A stretch of DNA of 64,000 nucleotides from Rhodanobacter sp. DHG33 (GTDB taxonomy: Bacteria; Pseudomonadota; Gammaproteobacteria; Xanthomonadales; Rhodanobacteraceae). The position numbers and the translations under genes were made by a program. The notes beneath the pieces were generated by a model. That model had not been told where the DNA came from, did not search any database, and worked only from the letters and a program-made list of their open reading frames with translations. The first letter of the stretch is position 1; the number at the start of each line of letters is the position of its first letter. Below, piece by piece: positions 1 to 12,247 of the stretch. Where the stretch lies: the NCBI RefSeq assembly GCF_014843005.1, contig NZ_JACYXM010000004.1, positions 312,530-376,529 on the forward strand. The letters run 5' to 3'.

Positions 1-117
1 CCCTATCAGGGATATTCTACCTTTGCGCTGGCACATGAGTTGACCAGCCGGATTCCTTCCGTGACGCCACGGGTCGAACAGGTGAGGCCTTGGTGTACCA
101 ATCAAGTTCTTGAATAG
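1..117 (+). CDS. Possible C-terminal end of an unidentified gene (5' truncated by the window)
   Basis: Frame 1 is open from the first base to a TAG at 115-117, giving 38 residues that end in TNQVLE. The stop lies 8 nt before the GTG of the next gene on the same strand, as expected for an operon. Nothing in the fragment is recognisable and the open frame could be chance, so this is a weak call. Confidence 0.2.
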   Translation, partial: PYQGYSTFALAHELTSRIPSVTPRVEQVRPWCTNQVLE

Positions 118-125
118 GGGGCATT

Positions 126-719
126 GTGAACTTCTCTCGGTCACTGGTTTACGCGGTGGGCCTCGCCATTGCTGGCTTCATCGTCGGCCTTATCGCTGCC
201 ACCATTCTTCGCGCGATATGGCTAGGTACTCTCGGTTCTCTGGTCTTTGTGTTGTGCCCGATTGCAGGGTTCGTCTACGGCATCATTTTGGCTGGGAAAA
301 AAGAGACGGCGATCTCCGGTCAACGAGCGAGCAATGTGCTTGCGATGGTCGGAGCCACCTCGGAAGGTAATGGCGTGTACTCGGCGCATGGCCCGAAATG
401 GGGCATCGCCGTAAACGGCCAAACCCAGCAACTCGCTTTGATTTCTGACGGGAAAAGCAAGGTGTATGGCTTCAGCGACGTCCGCAAGTGGGAAACGTCG
501 TTTGAGCGGCCGGGACATGTGAGCAATGCTGTCAACATCTCCTCCGCGTTGGCGGCAGATGCCGCCAACATACGAATGCATCGGGAGGCGAAGGCAAACT
601 CTGGCCTGTTCATCACAGTGCGCGACGTCGACAACCCTGTCTGGCGTATTCCGCTCATCGACAAGCCGCAGCAACAGCGTTGGATGGAGATTTTGCGTCA
701 AACCGTCAACAACGCTTGA
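126..719 (+). CDS. Hypothetical membrane protein with two N-terminal TM segments
   Basis: This encodes 197 aa from a GTG start preceded by a G-rich stretch at 117-121 that can act as ribosome binding site. Residues of about 8-28 and 33-55 are strongly hydrophobic and form two probable membrane segments. A KKE motif follows and then a roughly 140-residue soluble domain. I recognise no family. The codons are visibly less G/C-biased at third positions than in genes from 2.7 kb onwards. The gene sits beside a tyrosine recombinase, so it is probably accessory cargo of an integrated element. Function unknown. Confidence 0.6.
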   Translation: MNFSRSLVYAVGLAIAGFIVGLIAATILRAIWLGTLGSLVFVLCPIAGFVYGIILAGKKETAISGQRASNVLAMVGATSEGNGVYSAHGPKWGIAVNGQTQQLALISDGKSKVYGFSDVRKWETSFERPGHVSNAVNISSALAADAANIRMHREAKANSGLFITVRDVDNPVWRIPLIDKPQQQRWMEILRQTVNNA

Positions 720-831
720 ACAAGGGCGAACCCGATCAGATTGCGGGGTGTCAGCGTTTCCGTTTCTGGCTCGTGCCCGAAGGGCGGACAACGCTTTGGT
801 TCTGCCCCTTCTTTTCCACGCCAAACCGCTG

Positions 832-2547
832 TTAGGTTTTCTTTTCGACCGGGCGTGGCAGTCCTGCGGCGCGCGCGTCCCGAATCGCTTTACGCTCGAC
901 GGCGCGGCGCGCGTGTTCTGCGTCGGCGGCGGGGTCACTTTGTCGCCGCTCCTTGTACTGGCCTCGGCGGCGAACTTTCGGCGCGGTGGTGTCCTGCATG
1001 ATAGCGGCGAGGTTTTCGACGTTAACCACACCATGCGCACCCCACGAGATCGGCGGCAAGCAGATGACGCGTAGGTTGGAAATCTGCGCCAGCAGCGCGC
1101 CGCGTCTTTCGTCCTTGGCAACGTAGTTCATGACACGGGGTACGGCCAGGACGCTTTTACCGCTCACCGCGTGGCCCGTGTACCGCTCGCTCATCGCTTG
1201 GTCCACGCCCGCCACCTCGTGCGCGGTGATGACCGTATCGCGAAAGCGATGGGTGACGCCCTCCGTGCCTGGCGGCGAAAAAACCTCAACAGATTTCAGG
1301 TATTTCGAGAGGTCTTTTTGCACCCGCCCCGCAGCGCCCTTCTTCGTGTCACGCGGCAATCCGGGGAAGAGGTAATCGGATTTTTCGGCGCGCCGGGCCT
1401 CGACCCACGTACCGAACCCGATGGTAACCAGCTCATCATGGATGGGGATTTTTCGGGCGGTGGCGTCGGTCTTGCCGCCCCGGATTTCCACCCACCACCC
1501 GCCGGCTCCGGCGTCATTGTGGGCATCCTTTAGCAGGATGTTGGCGATGTCGTCGCTACGACCGCCGGTGTACAGCATTAACAGCGTCTGCCAGCGGTTC
1601 AGAGCGTCCAACCGCGCGAAGTCCGCCGGCTCGAAAATCCGGCGCAGTTCGTCGTCCTCGAACGCCTGCGCGCCGCGTGCGGCGGACGCCTCCCGCTCCG
1701 CCCGGCCGCGCTTCGTCCAGCCTTCCGTCGGGTTTTCTCCCGGCGGATACCACCGCATTTTCATCGCCCACGCGAAAAAATGGCCGATGTACGACATTTT
1801 GTCGTGGGCGGTGCCGGGCTTCCAATCATTCAACAACTGGGTGGCGTAGGCCCCCAAGTCCTGCGGTTCGATACTGTCCAGCCGCCGCGCGGGTGTCATT
1901 GCCGCGACGAAATCCCTTATCGCCTTGGCTTTGGTCTCAAATGAGGTGGGCCGCCTGTTAGCCGCTTTCATCCTTTTGTCCTCGGCGGCAAGCCACTGAT
2001 CCACCGCCGCGCCCAGCAAGTGCCCCGGAACCGGGGCGGCGCGCGTATCGAGCGACGCCCGGAAGGCAGCCATTTCCGCCGCCACTGCCCCCATCCGCTC
2101 GTCGTCTCGCGCCCGCGCGGTGGCGGTCGCCTCGGCGTCGAGTTGCACCCGCAACCGTTCGATTTCTTTCCAATCGGCCCGCGCTTCGCGGTACTCCGCG
2201 ACCCCTTGCTGGATGGCGTCCGGCGTGTCGTGCGGTTCGGTCGCAAACTGCGGCCCGTGTGGCGTCGGCGTGATTGTCCACTCCTTGCCGGCTGCGGCGG
2301 CCAAGCCAGCCGCCAGCGCCCGCGCTTCATCCTCTTTGCCCATCTTGCCGCCCCCGCACCGCACCCACCGAAAGGTTGCCGCGAAGGTGTCGGCCAAGGC
2401 AAGGGCCAGCCGCTGCGCGTGGCGGCGGTCGGTGCCGAGGGTGACGCGGATCAGGTGCTTTCCGCCCGGCGCGCGCAGCGCCGTGGGCACCTTCATTTGG
2501 AAGGTGTAGCCGCTGGCGCGGCGGGTGAGGTAATGAGGTGCAAACAT
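832..2547 (-). CDS. Site-specific tyrosine recombinase (integrase), DUF6538-type N-terminus
   Basis: An integrase that cuts and rejoins DNA at attachment sites. The N-terminus (PHYLTRR then an SGYTFQMKVP-like stretch) matches the DUF6538 domain of many proteobacterial integrases, followed by a coiled arm region and a SAM-like core-binding domain. The catalytic set is visible (numbering from an upstream GTG at 2562): Arg335 in TGGRSDD, Lys364 in RGGKTD, His438 and Arg441 in THRFRD, His464 in YTGHA and the nucleophile Tyr480. About 95 basic, low-complexity residues follow the tyrosine, which is unusual. ATG 2547 is preferred because it fits the family start; GTG 2562 lies inside a palindrome. 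No tRNA was found next to it, so the attachment site is unknown. Confidence 0.88.
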   Translation of the reverse strand: MFAPHYLTRRASGYTFQMKVPTALRAPGGKHLIRVTLGTDRRHAQRLALALADTFAATFRWVRCGGGKMGKEDEARALAAGLAAAAGKEWTITPTPHGPQFATEPHDTPDAIQQGVAEYREARADWKEIERLRVQLDAEATATARARDDERMGAVAAEMAAFRASLDTRAAPVPGHLLGAAVDQWLAAEDKRMKAANRRPTSFETKAKAIRDFVAAMTPARRLDSIEPQDLGAYATQLLNDWKPGTAHDKMSYIGHFFAWAMKMRWYPPGENPTEGWTKRGRAEREASAARGAQAFEDDELRRIFEPADFARLDALNRWQTLLMLYTGGRSDDIANILLKDAHNDAGAGGWWVEIRGGKTDATARKIPIHDELVTIGFGTWVEARRAEKSDYLFPGLPRDTKKGAAGRVQKDLSKYLKSVEVFSPPGTEGVTHRFRDTVITAHEVAGVDQAMSERYTGHAVSGKSVLAVPRVMNYVAKDERRGALLAQISNLRVICLPPISWGAHGVVNVENLAAIMQDTTAPKVRRRGQYKERRQSDPAADAEHARRAVERKAIRDARAAGLPRPVEKKT

Positions 2548-2560
2548 CCGGCGGTATCTC

Positions 2561-2579
2561 ACTTAGTGTCGCACTAAGT
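2561..2579. promoter_or_regulatory. Perfect 8-bp inverted repeat upstream of the integrase
   Basis: ACTTAGTG, spacer TCG, CACTAAGT: a perfect 19-bp hyphenated palindrome ending 13 bp before the integrase ATG at 2547. It has the size and place of an operator for a dimeric repressor, or of an arm/core site for the recombinase itself. It is AT-richer than its surroundings. Inference only. Confidence 0.5.
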
Positions 2580-2610
2580 GGCCGGTTCTGAACTTTTGCG
2601 ACCGCTCTAA

Positions 2611-2738
2611 CGCCTTGAAAAGGCTAGATAAAAAAGCAAAACATCAAAGGCGTTGGCTGAGCGATTCGAACATGGATGCGGCATCGGTATGAGCGAACGG
2701 ATGATTATAGCCGAGGCCGCCCGGAGCCTGTTCGAGGC
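2611..2738. other. Probable boundary of the integrated element; no gene seen
   Basis: The region between the integrase promoter side and the first core gene holds a small stem-loop (GCCTT-GAA-AAGGC near 2612-2624), an A-rich run (2630-2645) and no convincing ORF. A T-loop-like GATTCGAAC at 2663-2671 was tested as a tRNA remnant and fails, because the flanks do not pair. The change in base composition suggests that the element junction lies here, but no direct repeat was found. Confidence 0.25.
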
Positions 2739-4067
2739 TCAGCCCGCAGGCTGCGCCTTCACCCACGACGCGATGTCGTCGATCACTTTCGCATCCACAT
2801 GGGCGGGCGCCTTGTAGTCGGCCAACGTCCCGGTCTTGCCCGCCGGCATGAACAGATGGCTGAGCCCCGGGTACAGATGGAATGCCGTACGCGGACGACC
2901 TGCCAGCTCCTGCTGCCAGCGCGCAAAATCCAGCGTGGGGGACACCTGGAAATCGCTGCCGCCCTGCAGCAGCAGCATGGGCATCGGCAAGGCTTTCGCC
3001 ACTTCCACCTGATGGTAGTCGTACAAGCTCAGCCAGTAGCCCTGCGGCAGGTTGTCGAACGAACCCGCCGGCGGATGCTGCGGATCGGCGCCGGCCAGCA
3101 GCTTTTGCTCAGCGGCGATGGCCTGTTCGTCGGCAGCGATCTGCGCCGCCGTCTCGTGAGCGCGCTGCCCCTGTTCACGCGCCTGCTGGGCCGACACGTC
3201 CAGCAACGAGCGGCCCGGCGCAGCCATCAGCACCAAACCGGCCAGCTGCGGATCGCGCTGGCCGATGCGCGGCGCCATCAGCGCGCCCAGGCTGTGGCCG
3301 AGCACGAACACGCGCCTCGGATCGATCTCTTTCTGCTGCGCCAGCAGGCGGGCTGCCGCCACGGCATCGTCGGTGACTTCGGCATCGATCGCGAAATCGG
3401 CGCTGCGTCCGGGGTGATCGAACGTGCGCTTGTCGTAGCGCAGCGTGGCGACACCGGCGCGCGCCAACCCCTCGGCAATGTCGCGAAACGGCTTGTTCGG
3501 GCCGATGGTCTCGTCCATGTCGTGCGCGCCGGAGCCGGCCACCAGCACGATCGCGGGAAACGGCCCTGCTCCCGCCGGCAACGTCAGCGCGCCATGCAAG
3601 GGGCCTACCGGCGTCGGCACATCCAGCGGCGACACCCGCACCCCGCCGTCTTCGACATGCGCCTGCACGGCCGTAGAAGCCAGCGCTTCCACCGGCACGA
3701 AGCGGTAGCTGCTGATCTTGTCCTGCGCATCGCATGCCGCCACGAAGCCCAGTTGCATGTTGGCGAAGCTCAACGCCGCGCCAGCGACGGCGTGGCCGGA
3801 AATGGTTTTCTGCCCCACCGCGCCATGCGACTGATAGGCGCCAAGCGAGCCTTGCAGCTGCTCCCACACCTGTTCGAGCTTGGCGGCATCCAGCTTGCTC
3901 GCGACGGCATCGTCGAAGTCCTTGCGTGCACCGGCGTAGTCGCCATGCGTCAGGGCATCCAACGATGCGGCCGCATGGGCCACGCAGGCCGGCGTGGGCG
4001 CATCGGCGGCGTGAACCGCCGGGATGGAAAGGGTGACTGCGGCCAACAAGACGTAAAAAGGTTTCAT
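2739..4067 (-). CDS. Secreted alpha/beta hydrolase with N-terminal DUF3887-like domain
   Basis: This 442-aa protein has a signal peptide (MKPFYVLLAAVTLSIPAVHA), a small alpha-helical N-terminal domain like DUF3887 (about residues 25-130), and an alpha/beta-hydrolase domain. The nucleophile elbow is GHSLGA, the acid is in LLQGGSDFQV and the histidine in PGLSHLF, so the triad looks complete. Proteins of this design are esterases or peptidases of unknown substrate acting outside the cytoplasm. The ATG at 4067 has AAGGAGATG upstream and overlaps the TGA of the SdpI-like gene (ATGA), so the two are translationally coupled in one operon under the ArsR regulator. Confidence 0.8.
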   Translation of the reverse strand: MKPFYVLLAAVTLSIPAVHAADAPTPACVAHAAASLDALTHGDYAGARKDFDDAVASKLDAAKLEQVWEQLQGSLGAYQSHGAVGQKTISGHAVAGAALSFANMQLGFVAACDAQDKISSYRFVPVEALASTAVQAHVEDGGVRVSPLDVPTPVGPLHGALTLPAGAGPFPAIVLVAGSGAHDMDETIGPNKPFRDIAEGLARAGVATLRYDKRTFDHPGRSADFAIDAEVTDDAVAAARLLAQQKEIDPRRVFVLGHSLGALMAPRIGQRDPQLAGLVLMAAPGRSLLDVSAQQAREQGQRAHETAAQIAADEQAIAAEQKLLAGADPQHPPAGSFDNLPQGYWLSLYDYHQVEVAKALPMPMLLLQGGSDFQVSPTLDFARWQQELAGRPRTAFHLYPGLSHLFMPAGKTGTLADYKAPAHVDAKVIDDIASWVKAQPAG

Positions 4068-4729
4068 CGCGCATCTCCTTCGGACGGATGGCGCCCCTCG
4101 AGGCGCCGATAGATGAAGTACGAGCACACGTGCGGGATCAGCAAGACGACAATCACGGGCGCCAGCGTCCATCCCGCCATGGCGCCAGCCAGGGCCATGA
4201 CGACTATCGCCGCGCCGGCCAACACGTACGTCCAGCCAGCCAGACGGTGCGTGCGCTCCCATACCGCTTCGCTGGCCAGCGTCCACGGCGTGCGGATGCC
4301 GATGAAGAAATTGCGGCGTAGCTTCCCCATGTAATTGCCCAGCACCATCAGCAGCACACCGACCGCCAGCGGCGCGATGGTCGCCATGGGCACGGCATGG
4401 CCGGCACCGGCCAGCATGGCCGCGATGCCTAGCACCAGCATCACGCCCTGGATCGCCAGCATCAGTACGGCGTAGATGCCGGCGAAAGACTCCATCTCAA
4501 AGCGCTTCGGCGAAATGCGCGGCAGTGCCGCCGTGAGCGCGGCCAGGCCGACGATCAGCAGAGGCCACATGGCCACGGCCCAGAACCGGGAGGCGTATCC
4601 GTTCGGTTGCCCGTCGATGCCCCAATGCACCGGCATGCGCGCCGGCATCTGCGGCCACAGCCAGACCGCCACGCCGACGGCGATGGCCAGGAAAACGATC
4701 GAAACGATCAAAGTGCGTGCCGGTTTCAT
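4064..4729 (-). CDS. SdpI/DUF1648-family integral membrane protein
   Basis: This 221-aa protein has about six hydrophobic segments. The N-terminal part, with MPVHWGIDGQPNGYASR, is the DUF1648 signature. The segment GNYMGKLRRNFFIGIRTPW is the SdpI signature, a motif shared by Bacillus SdpI (immunity and signalling protein against the SDP toxin) and many stand-alone homologues of unknown role. It lies in the cytoplasmic membrane. Its ATG shares one base with the TGA of the ArsR gene (TGATG), and its own stop overlaps the next ATG. The ArsR-SdpI pairing mirrors the sdpRI operon of Bacillus, but no toxin gene was found here. Confidence 0.82.
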   Translation of the reverse strand: MKPARTLIVSIVFLAIAVGVAVWLWPQMPARMPVHWGIDGQPNGYASRFWAVAMWPLLIVGLAALTAALPRISPKRFEMESFAGIYAVLMLAIQGVMLVLGIAAMLAGAGHAVPMATIAPLAVGVLLMVLGNYMGKLRRNFFIGIRTPWTLASEAVWERTHRLAGWTYVLAGAAIVVMALAGAMAGWTLAPVIVVLLIPHVCSYFIYRRLEGRHPSEGDAR

Positions 4730-5025
4730 CACTTGCCTCCAACCTTGCCCTTGGTGGGGAACAGATCCAGCAGCATCCGCGCGAGGTCCTCGAACACGGT
4801 GCTGTTGAGCGAATAGACGATGTACTGCCCGCGCCGCTCGGTACGCACCAGGTCGGCGTGCTTGAGCACCGCGAAGTGGTGCGACAGCGAAGCCGGCGTG
4901 ATGTCGAATGCCTCGCCGATTTCGCCGGCGGTGAGCGGGCCGCCCTGCAGGCGCTTGAGGATCGCGCGCCGCGTGGGATCGGCCATGGCCTTGAACACTT
5001 CCTGCTGCTTCATCGGAGACGCCAT
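4729..5025 (-). CDS. ArsR-family (SdpR-like) transcriptional repressor
   Basis: This 98-aa protein is a winged helix-turn-helix: MADPTRRAILKRLQGG, then the recognition helix region ITPASLSHHFAVLKHADLV and the wing RRGQYIVYSLN. The metal-binding cysteines of ArsR/SmtB are absent, as in the SdpR branch. It is the first gene of a three-gene operon with overlapping stops and starts (regulator, SdpI-like protein, hydrolase). It probably autoregulates through the AT-rich dyads just upstream. A second ATG four codons in (5013) is an alternative start. Confidence 0.88.
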   Translation of the reverse strand: MASPMKQQEVFKAMADPTRRAILKRLQGGPLTAGEIGEAFDITPASLSHHFAVLKHADLVRTERRGQYIVYSLNSTVFEDLARMLLDLFPTKGKVGGK

Positions 5026-5033
5026 CAGGGAAC

Positions 5034-5065
5034 GTTTCTAGATAATTAGATATTTTTCTAAATAT
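5034..5065 (-). promoter_or_regulatory. AT-rich promoter/operator of the ArsR-SdpI operon
   Basis: A 30-bp AT-rich island in GC-rich DNA, between the ArsR start and a divergent membrane-protein gene. It holds TTAGA at 5046-5050 inverted against TCTAA at 5057-5061, and TCTA at 5037-5040 inverted against TAGA at 5047-5050. These overlapping dyads are plausible binding sites for the ArsR dimer. The match is visual only. Confidence 0.45.
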
Positions 5066-5130
5066 TGCAAGTGCCGCCGCGCGATTTGCCGCGTTCACTG
5101 GCTTGGGGGCGTGTGCGACACTTCCAGGCC

Positions 5131-5928
5131 ATGTCGCTCGTACTGCCCACCATCCTCGCCATCGTGTTCTATCTCGGTGGCGCCAGCCTGCTTGCCGCGC
5201 CGTTGACCGGCTGCCCGCGCACGCCGCAACGCCTTGGCCTGGGCGCCGCAACCGTGGCCTTGCTGCTGCATATCGCGGTACTGCTTGGCGCGCACGGTGG
5301 GCGGGTGGACCTGCATTTCTTCGCCGCGCTGTCGCTGGTCGCCTGCGTGGTGGCAGCACTGACCCTGCTGGTGAACCTGTCGAAACCGGTGGCCGGCCTG
5401 GGCGTCATCGTGTTCCCGCTGGCGGCGCTGCTGCTGGGGCTGGACGTCTTCCTCGCGCCGCCCACCACGCCGAATCCGCTGGACTGGCAGATCAGCCTGC
5501 ACGTGGCGATCGCCCTGCTCGGCTACAGCGTGCTGTCGATCGCCGCGGTGCTGGCGGTGCTGCTGGCCGTGCAGGAACGCGCGCTACGCACGCACCGACC
5601 GATCCGCCTGATGCGCGCGCTGCCGCCGCTGACGCAGACCGAATCGCTGCTGTTCCGTTTGATCGGCGCCGGCTTCGCCCTGCTCACGCTGACCCTGCTG
5701 AGCGGCCTGCTGTTCATCCAGAACATCCGCGCCCAGCACCTGATCCACACCACGGTGCTCAGCGTGCTCGCGTGGCTGATCTTCGGCATCTTGTTGTGGG
5801 GCCGCTGGAAGCACGGCTGGCGCGGGCGCAGCGCGGTGAACCTGTGCCTGATCGGCATGGCCGTGCTGCTGCTGGCCTTCTTCGGCAGCAAGGCGGTGCT
5901 GGAACTGATCCTGCACCGGAGTGTGTAA
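5131..5928 (+). CDS. ypjD: CcsA/YpjD-like cytochrome c assembly membrane protein
   Basis: This 265-aa protein is almost entirely hydrophobic, with about eight TM segments. The core LHVAIALLGYSVLSIAAVLAVLLAVQ and HTTVLSVLAWLIFGILLWGR fit the CcsA/HemX-like branch of the cytochrome c assembly family (YpjD/CorE), where conserved histidines are thought to bind haem. In many gammaproteobacteria the homologue is next to ffh, which is not seen here. ATG 5131 was chosen because the upstream extension to 5065 is hydrophilic and runs into the operator. The precise role in this branch is not settled. Confidence 0.75.
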   Translation: MSLVLPTILAIVFYLGGASLLAAPLTGCPRTPQRLGLGAATVALLLHIAVLLGAHGGRVDLHFFAALSLVACVVAALTLLVNLSKPVAGLGVIVFPLAALLLGLDVFLAPPTTPNPLDWQISLHVAIALLGYSVLSIAAVLAVLLAVQERALRTHRPIRLMRALPPLTQTESLLFRLIGAGFALLTLTLLSGLLFIQNIRAQHLIHTTVLSVLAWLIFGILLWGRWKHGWRGRSAVNLCLIGMAVLLLAFFGSKAVLELILHRSV

Positions 5929-6176
5929 GTTGGTGCGATTCGTCCGGAATCGCGGCTCGACGCGGTAACACGGCGAGCTTCGAGTGCCTGCTTTACCCGA
6001 ACGCCAGCCGCGACCATCCATGCCCGCACTCTTCAGGAACAGCCAGCACGACCTAGCGATGACATCGCCTGTTTTCGGCCAACTGCCAAGGCTGCGTGAC
6101 CCACGCCACCTCACCCCGGCCACGCTCCTGCAGCAAATTCAGATTCGCGCCGCGCGCAACCGCGCAGCGATATCGC

Positions 6177-7265
<1,089 letters not shown>

Positions 7266-7340
7266 TCAGGGATGGGAAAGCGCGCCCATGGTACGTCGGG
7301 CGCAATGCAGGCAGGGCGAGGGTTTCTTGGAACGTCCTGC

Positions 7341-7370
7341 AAAAAACAAAAGCCCCGCCGGAGCGGGGCC
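7341..7370 (-). terminator. Rho-independent terminator after rpmA
   Basis: GCCCCGC (7352-7358), loop CGGA, GCGGGGC (7363-7369), followed on the minus strand by TTTTGTTTTTT. This is a textbook intrinsic terminator placed between rpmA and obgE. Confidence 0.88.
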
Positions 7371-7392
7371 CTTGCAGCAGCTTCGGAAAGGA

Positions 7393-7650
7393 TTAGGCCT
7401 TCACGACGCTGACGAAACGGCGGTTGTTCTCGCCGCGGACCTTGAACTCCACCTTGCCGTCCACCAGGGCGAACAGGGTGTGGTCGCGGCCAAGGCCAAC
7501 GCCGGCGCCCGGATGGAACTGGGTGCCGCGCTGACGCACGATGATGTTGCCGGCCTCGATGGCCTGCCCGCCGTAAACCTTCACGCCGAGGTATTTCGGG
7601 TTCGAATCGCGACCGTTGCGGCTGGAACCTACGCCTTTTTTATGTGCCAT
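7393..7650 (-). CDS. rpmA: 50S ribosomal protein L27
   Basis: This 85-aa protein is complete. It begins [16 protein letters not shown] and carries the typical GGQ(A)[13 protein letters not shown] core and [18 protein letters not shown]. The N-terminal tail reaches the peptidyl-transferase centre. It lies 19 nt downstream of rplU in the conserved rplU-rpmA order, and its transcript ends at the terminator 22 nt beyond the stop. Confidence 0.98.
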   Translation of the reverse strand: MAHKKGVGSSRNGRDSNPKYLGVKVYGGQAIEAGNIIVRQRGTQFHPGAGVGLGRDHTLFALVDGKVEFKVRGENNRRFVSVVKA

Positions 7651-7669
7651 GACTCAATGCTCCAGTTGC

Positions 7670-7984
7670 TCAGGCGTTGATGCCCGTGATCTCGATTTCG
7701 GTGAAGTGCTGGCGGTGACCCTGCTGACGCTTGTAGTGCTTGCGGCGGCGGAACTTGATGATGCGGACCTTGTCGGCGCGACCATGCTTGCGCACGGTGG
7801 CACTGACGGTGGCGCCCGCGACAACCGGCGCACCGACGGTGACCGACTCGCCGGAGCCGACCAGCAGCACCTGGTCGAAGCTCACGCTGGCGCCTTCTTC
7901 GGCGGTCAACAGCTCCACGCGCAGGACGTCGCCCTGCTGCACGCGATACTGCTTGCCGCCAGTCTTGATGACTGCGTAACTCAT
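7670..7984 (-). CDS. rplU: 50S ribosomal protein L21
   Basis: This 104-aa protein is complete. It begins [21 protein letters not shown] and ends with the basic [15 protein letters not shown] rRNA-binding stretch. It is the first gene of the rplU-rpmA transcript, driven by a near-consensus promoter 70 bp upstream and divergent from uvrA. AGAAGGGC precedes the ATG. Confidence 0.98.
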   Translation of the reverse strand: MSYAVIKTGGKQYRVQQGDVLRVELLTAEEGASVSFDQVLLVGSGESVTVGAPVVAGATVSATVRKHGRADKVRIIKFRRRKHYKRQQGHRQHFTEIEITGINA

Positions 7985-8051
7985 GGGAAAAGCCCTTCTG
8001 TCGTTATTCTCTTGGGTTCCGTCACGACCTTTCCGGCCGGACGAACCTGGG

Positions 8052-8081
8052 ATTGTAGCCAGCAGAGGCCGCGCTGGTCAA
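8052..8081 (-). promoter_or_regulatory. Sigma-70 promoter of rplU-rpmA
   Basis: On the minus strand, TTGACC (8081-8076), an 18-bp spacer and TACAAT (8057-8052): 5/6 matches to each consensus box. Transcription would start near 8045, leaving an approximately 60-nt leader before rplU. This is the best housekeeping promoter visible in the window. Confidence 0.75.
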
Positions 8082-8140
8082 ATCGTGACCAATACGAAAA
8101 GCACGGGCCGGGATGGCAATAACTAACCTGTCCAGTTTGG

Positions 8141-8146
8141 TATAGT
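8141..8146 (+). promoter_or_regulatory. Possible -10 box for uvrA
   Basis: TATAGT at 8141-8146, about 30 bp before the uvrA ATG. The matching -35 region (near 8118-8123) is poor. No clear LexA box was found, although CTGT at 8128-8131 invited a check. Confidence 0.3.
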
Positions 8147-8175
8147 TCACTTTTTCCCCCTTGCGACCCCTACGC

Positions 8176-11102
<2,927 letters not shown>

Positions 11103-11106
<4 letters not shown>

Positions 11107-11594
11107 GCAATACCAACAACGAATCACCCAAGCCCGCACGCCGCGGCAAGAAAACCGAACCGGCTGCTGCAACTGCAGCCGTGGATGCGGCGCATACGCC
11201 GGCACCCCTCTTCACGGCGGACATCGCCGCGCGTTGGCGCGACCTCGACGCCTTCAACCACGTCAACAACTCCAACTACCTCACCTACCTTGAGGAAGCG
11301 CGGCTGCAGTGGCTGAGCCACGTGCCCGGCCCGTGGTTCGACGAACACAGCATGCCGGTGATGGCCGCCGTGCAGCTCAACTACCGCCGGCCGATCGAGT
11401 GGCCGGCGCAGCTGCACGTGGAGCTCTACTGCGAGCGCATCGGCAACAGCTCGATGACCATCGCCCATCGTCTGGTTGACGCCACCGACGCCGGCATCCT
11501 CTACTGCGACGGCAACGTGGTGATGGTGTGGATGGACCCCACCAGCGGCAAGCCGGTATCGCTGCCGCAGGCAATCCGCGACGCGGTCGGCTAG
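11103..11594 (+). CDS. 4HBT-type acyl-CoA thioesterase (YbgC/FcbC-like)
   Basis: This 163-aa protein has a hotdog fold. The motif [27 protein letters not shown] contains the usual catalytic aspartate and the helix of the 4-hydroxybenzoyl-CoA thioesterase class. An unusual 35-residue hydrophilic, Ala/Lys-rich N-terminal extension precedes it. Its ATG overlaps the uvrA stop, so it is co-translated with uvrA, an uninformative pairing. The substrate is unknown; acyl-CoA hydrolysis is inferred from the family. Confidence 0.85.
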
Positions 11595-11604
11595 GCCAGC
11601 AGCC

Positions 11605-12240
11605 ATGCATGGCCGCCCCGCTCTCGCCCGCACCGCATTTGCGGTCGACCGCGAAACGGGCGCACCGGTCGAGAGCATTGCTGGCGGACGCCATGCCTGG
11701 CGCTTTCGCCCGCACTTCCATGCCGGCGACGAAGTCGTGCGCGTGCTCGCCGGCCGCGCGAGGCTGCGCTTGCCCGAAGGCTGCCGCGACGTGGCCGCGG
11801 GCGACACGCTGGTGGTGCCGGCCGGTGTGGTCCATCGCTTCGAACCCATCGACCGGCAGGGCTGGGCGTTCGTCTCGCACTTCGTGCCTGCACCTCGAGC
11901 AAGCGCGCGTGGAATCGCCACGCTGGCAACACGCGCCACAGCGCTCCTGGCGGAGCGCCCTTCGCTGCGCACCAATGTCGCTGCCATTGCGCAGGGCTGT
12001 GCCGTATCCGAAGGACACCTGTCGCGCACCTTCCGCCGCGAGACCGGCAGCAACCTGCACAACTTCCATGTGCTGCTCGCCCTGCAGCAGGCCAAGGCGC
12101 TGCTGCGCCGGCAGGCTTCCGTAGTGGAAGCGGCATTGGTGGCCGGCTTCTATGACCAGGCGCACCTCAATCGCGAATTCGTCCGCACTTACGGCATGAC
12201 GCCGGCCGCCTTCCGCGACGGCTGGGCCGCCGCCGCATGA
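11605..12240 (+). CDS. AraC-family transcriptional regulator with cupin sensor
   Basis: This 211-aa protein has an N-terminal cupin-like sensor (HFHAGDEVVRVLAGRARLRL through VVPAGVVHRFEP), which often binds a sugar or other small effector. A C-terminal double HTH follows, with LSRTFRRETG and AGFYDQAHLNREFVRTYGMTPAAFR. It starts 10 nt after the thioesterase. There is no obvious target nearby; the convergent acetyltransferase gene and the glycan cluster beyond it are candidates. At 211 residues it is short for AraC proteins but both domains are present. Confidence 0.85.
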   Translation: MHGRPALARTAFAVDRETGAPVESIAGGRHAWRFRPHFHAGDEVVRVLAGRARLRLPEGCRDVAAGDTLVVPAGVVHRFEPIDRQGWAFVSHFVPAPRASARGIATLATRATALLAERPSLRTNVAAIAQGCAVSEGHLSRTFRRETGSNLHNFHVLLALQQAKALLRRQASVVEAALVAGFYDQAHLNREFVRTYGMTPAAFRDGWAAAA

Positions 12241-12247
12241 AGATCGC

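Noticed and set aside
2663-2671. GATTCGAAC, looking like a tRNA T-loop next to the integrase
   Set aside because: Neither orientation gives a pairing T-stem or an acceptor stem; TTCGAA is simply a palindrome.
8128-8150. CTGT at 8128 as half of a LexA box before uvrA
   Set aside because: No matching ACAG at the right spacing, and no xanthomonad-type TTAG-N6-TACTA site.
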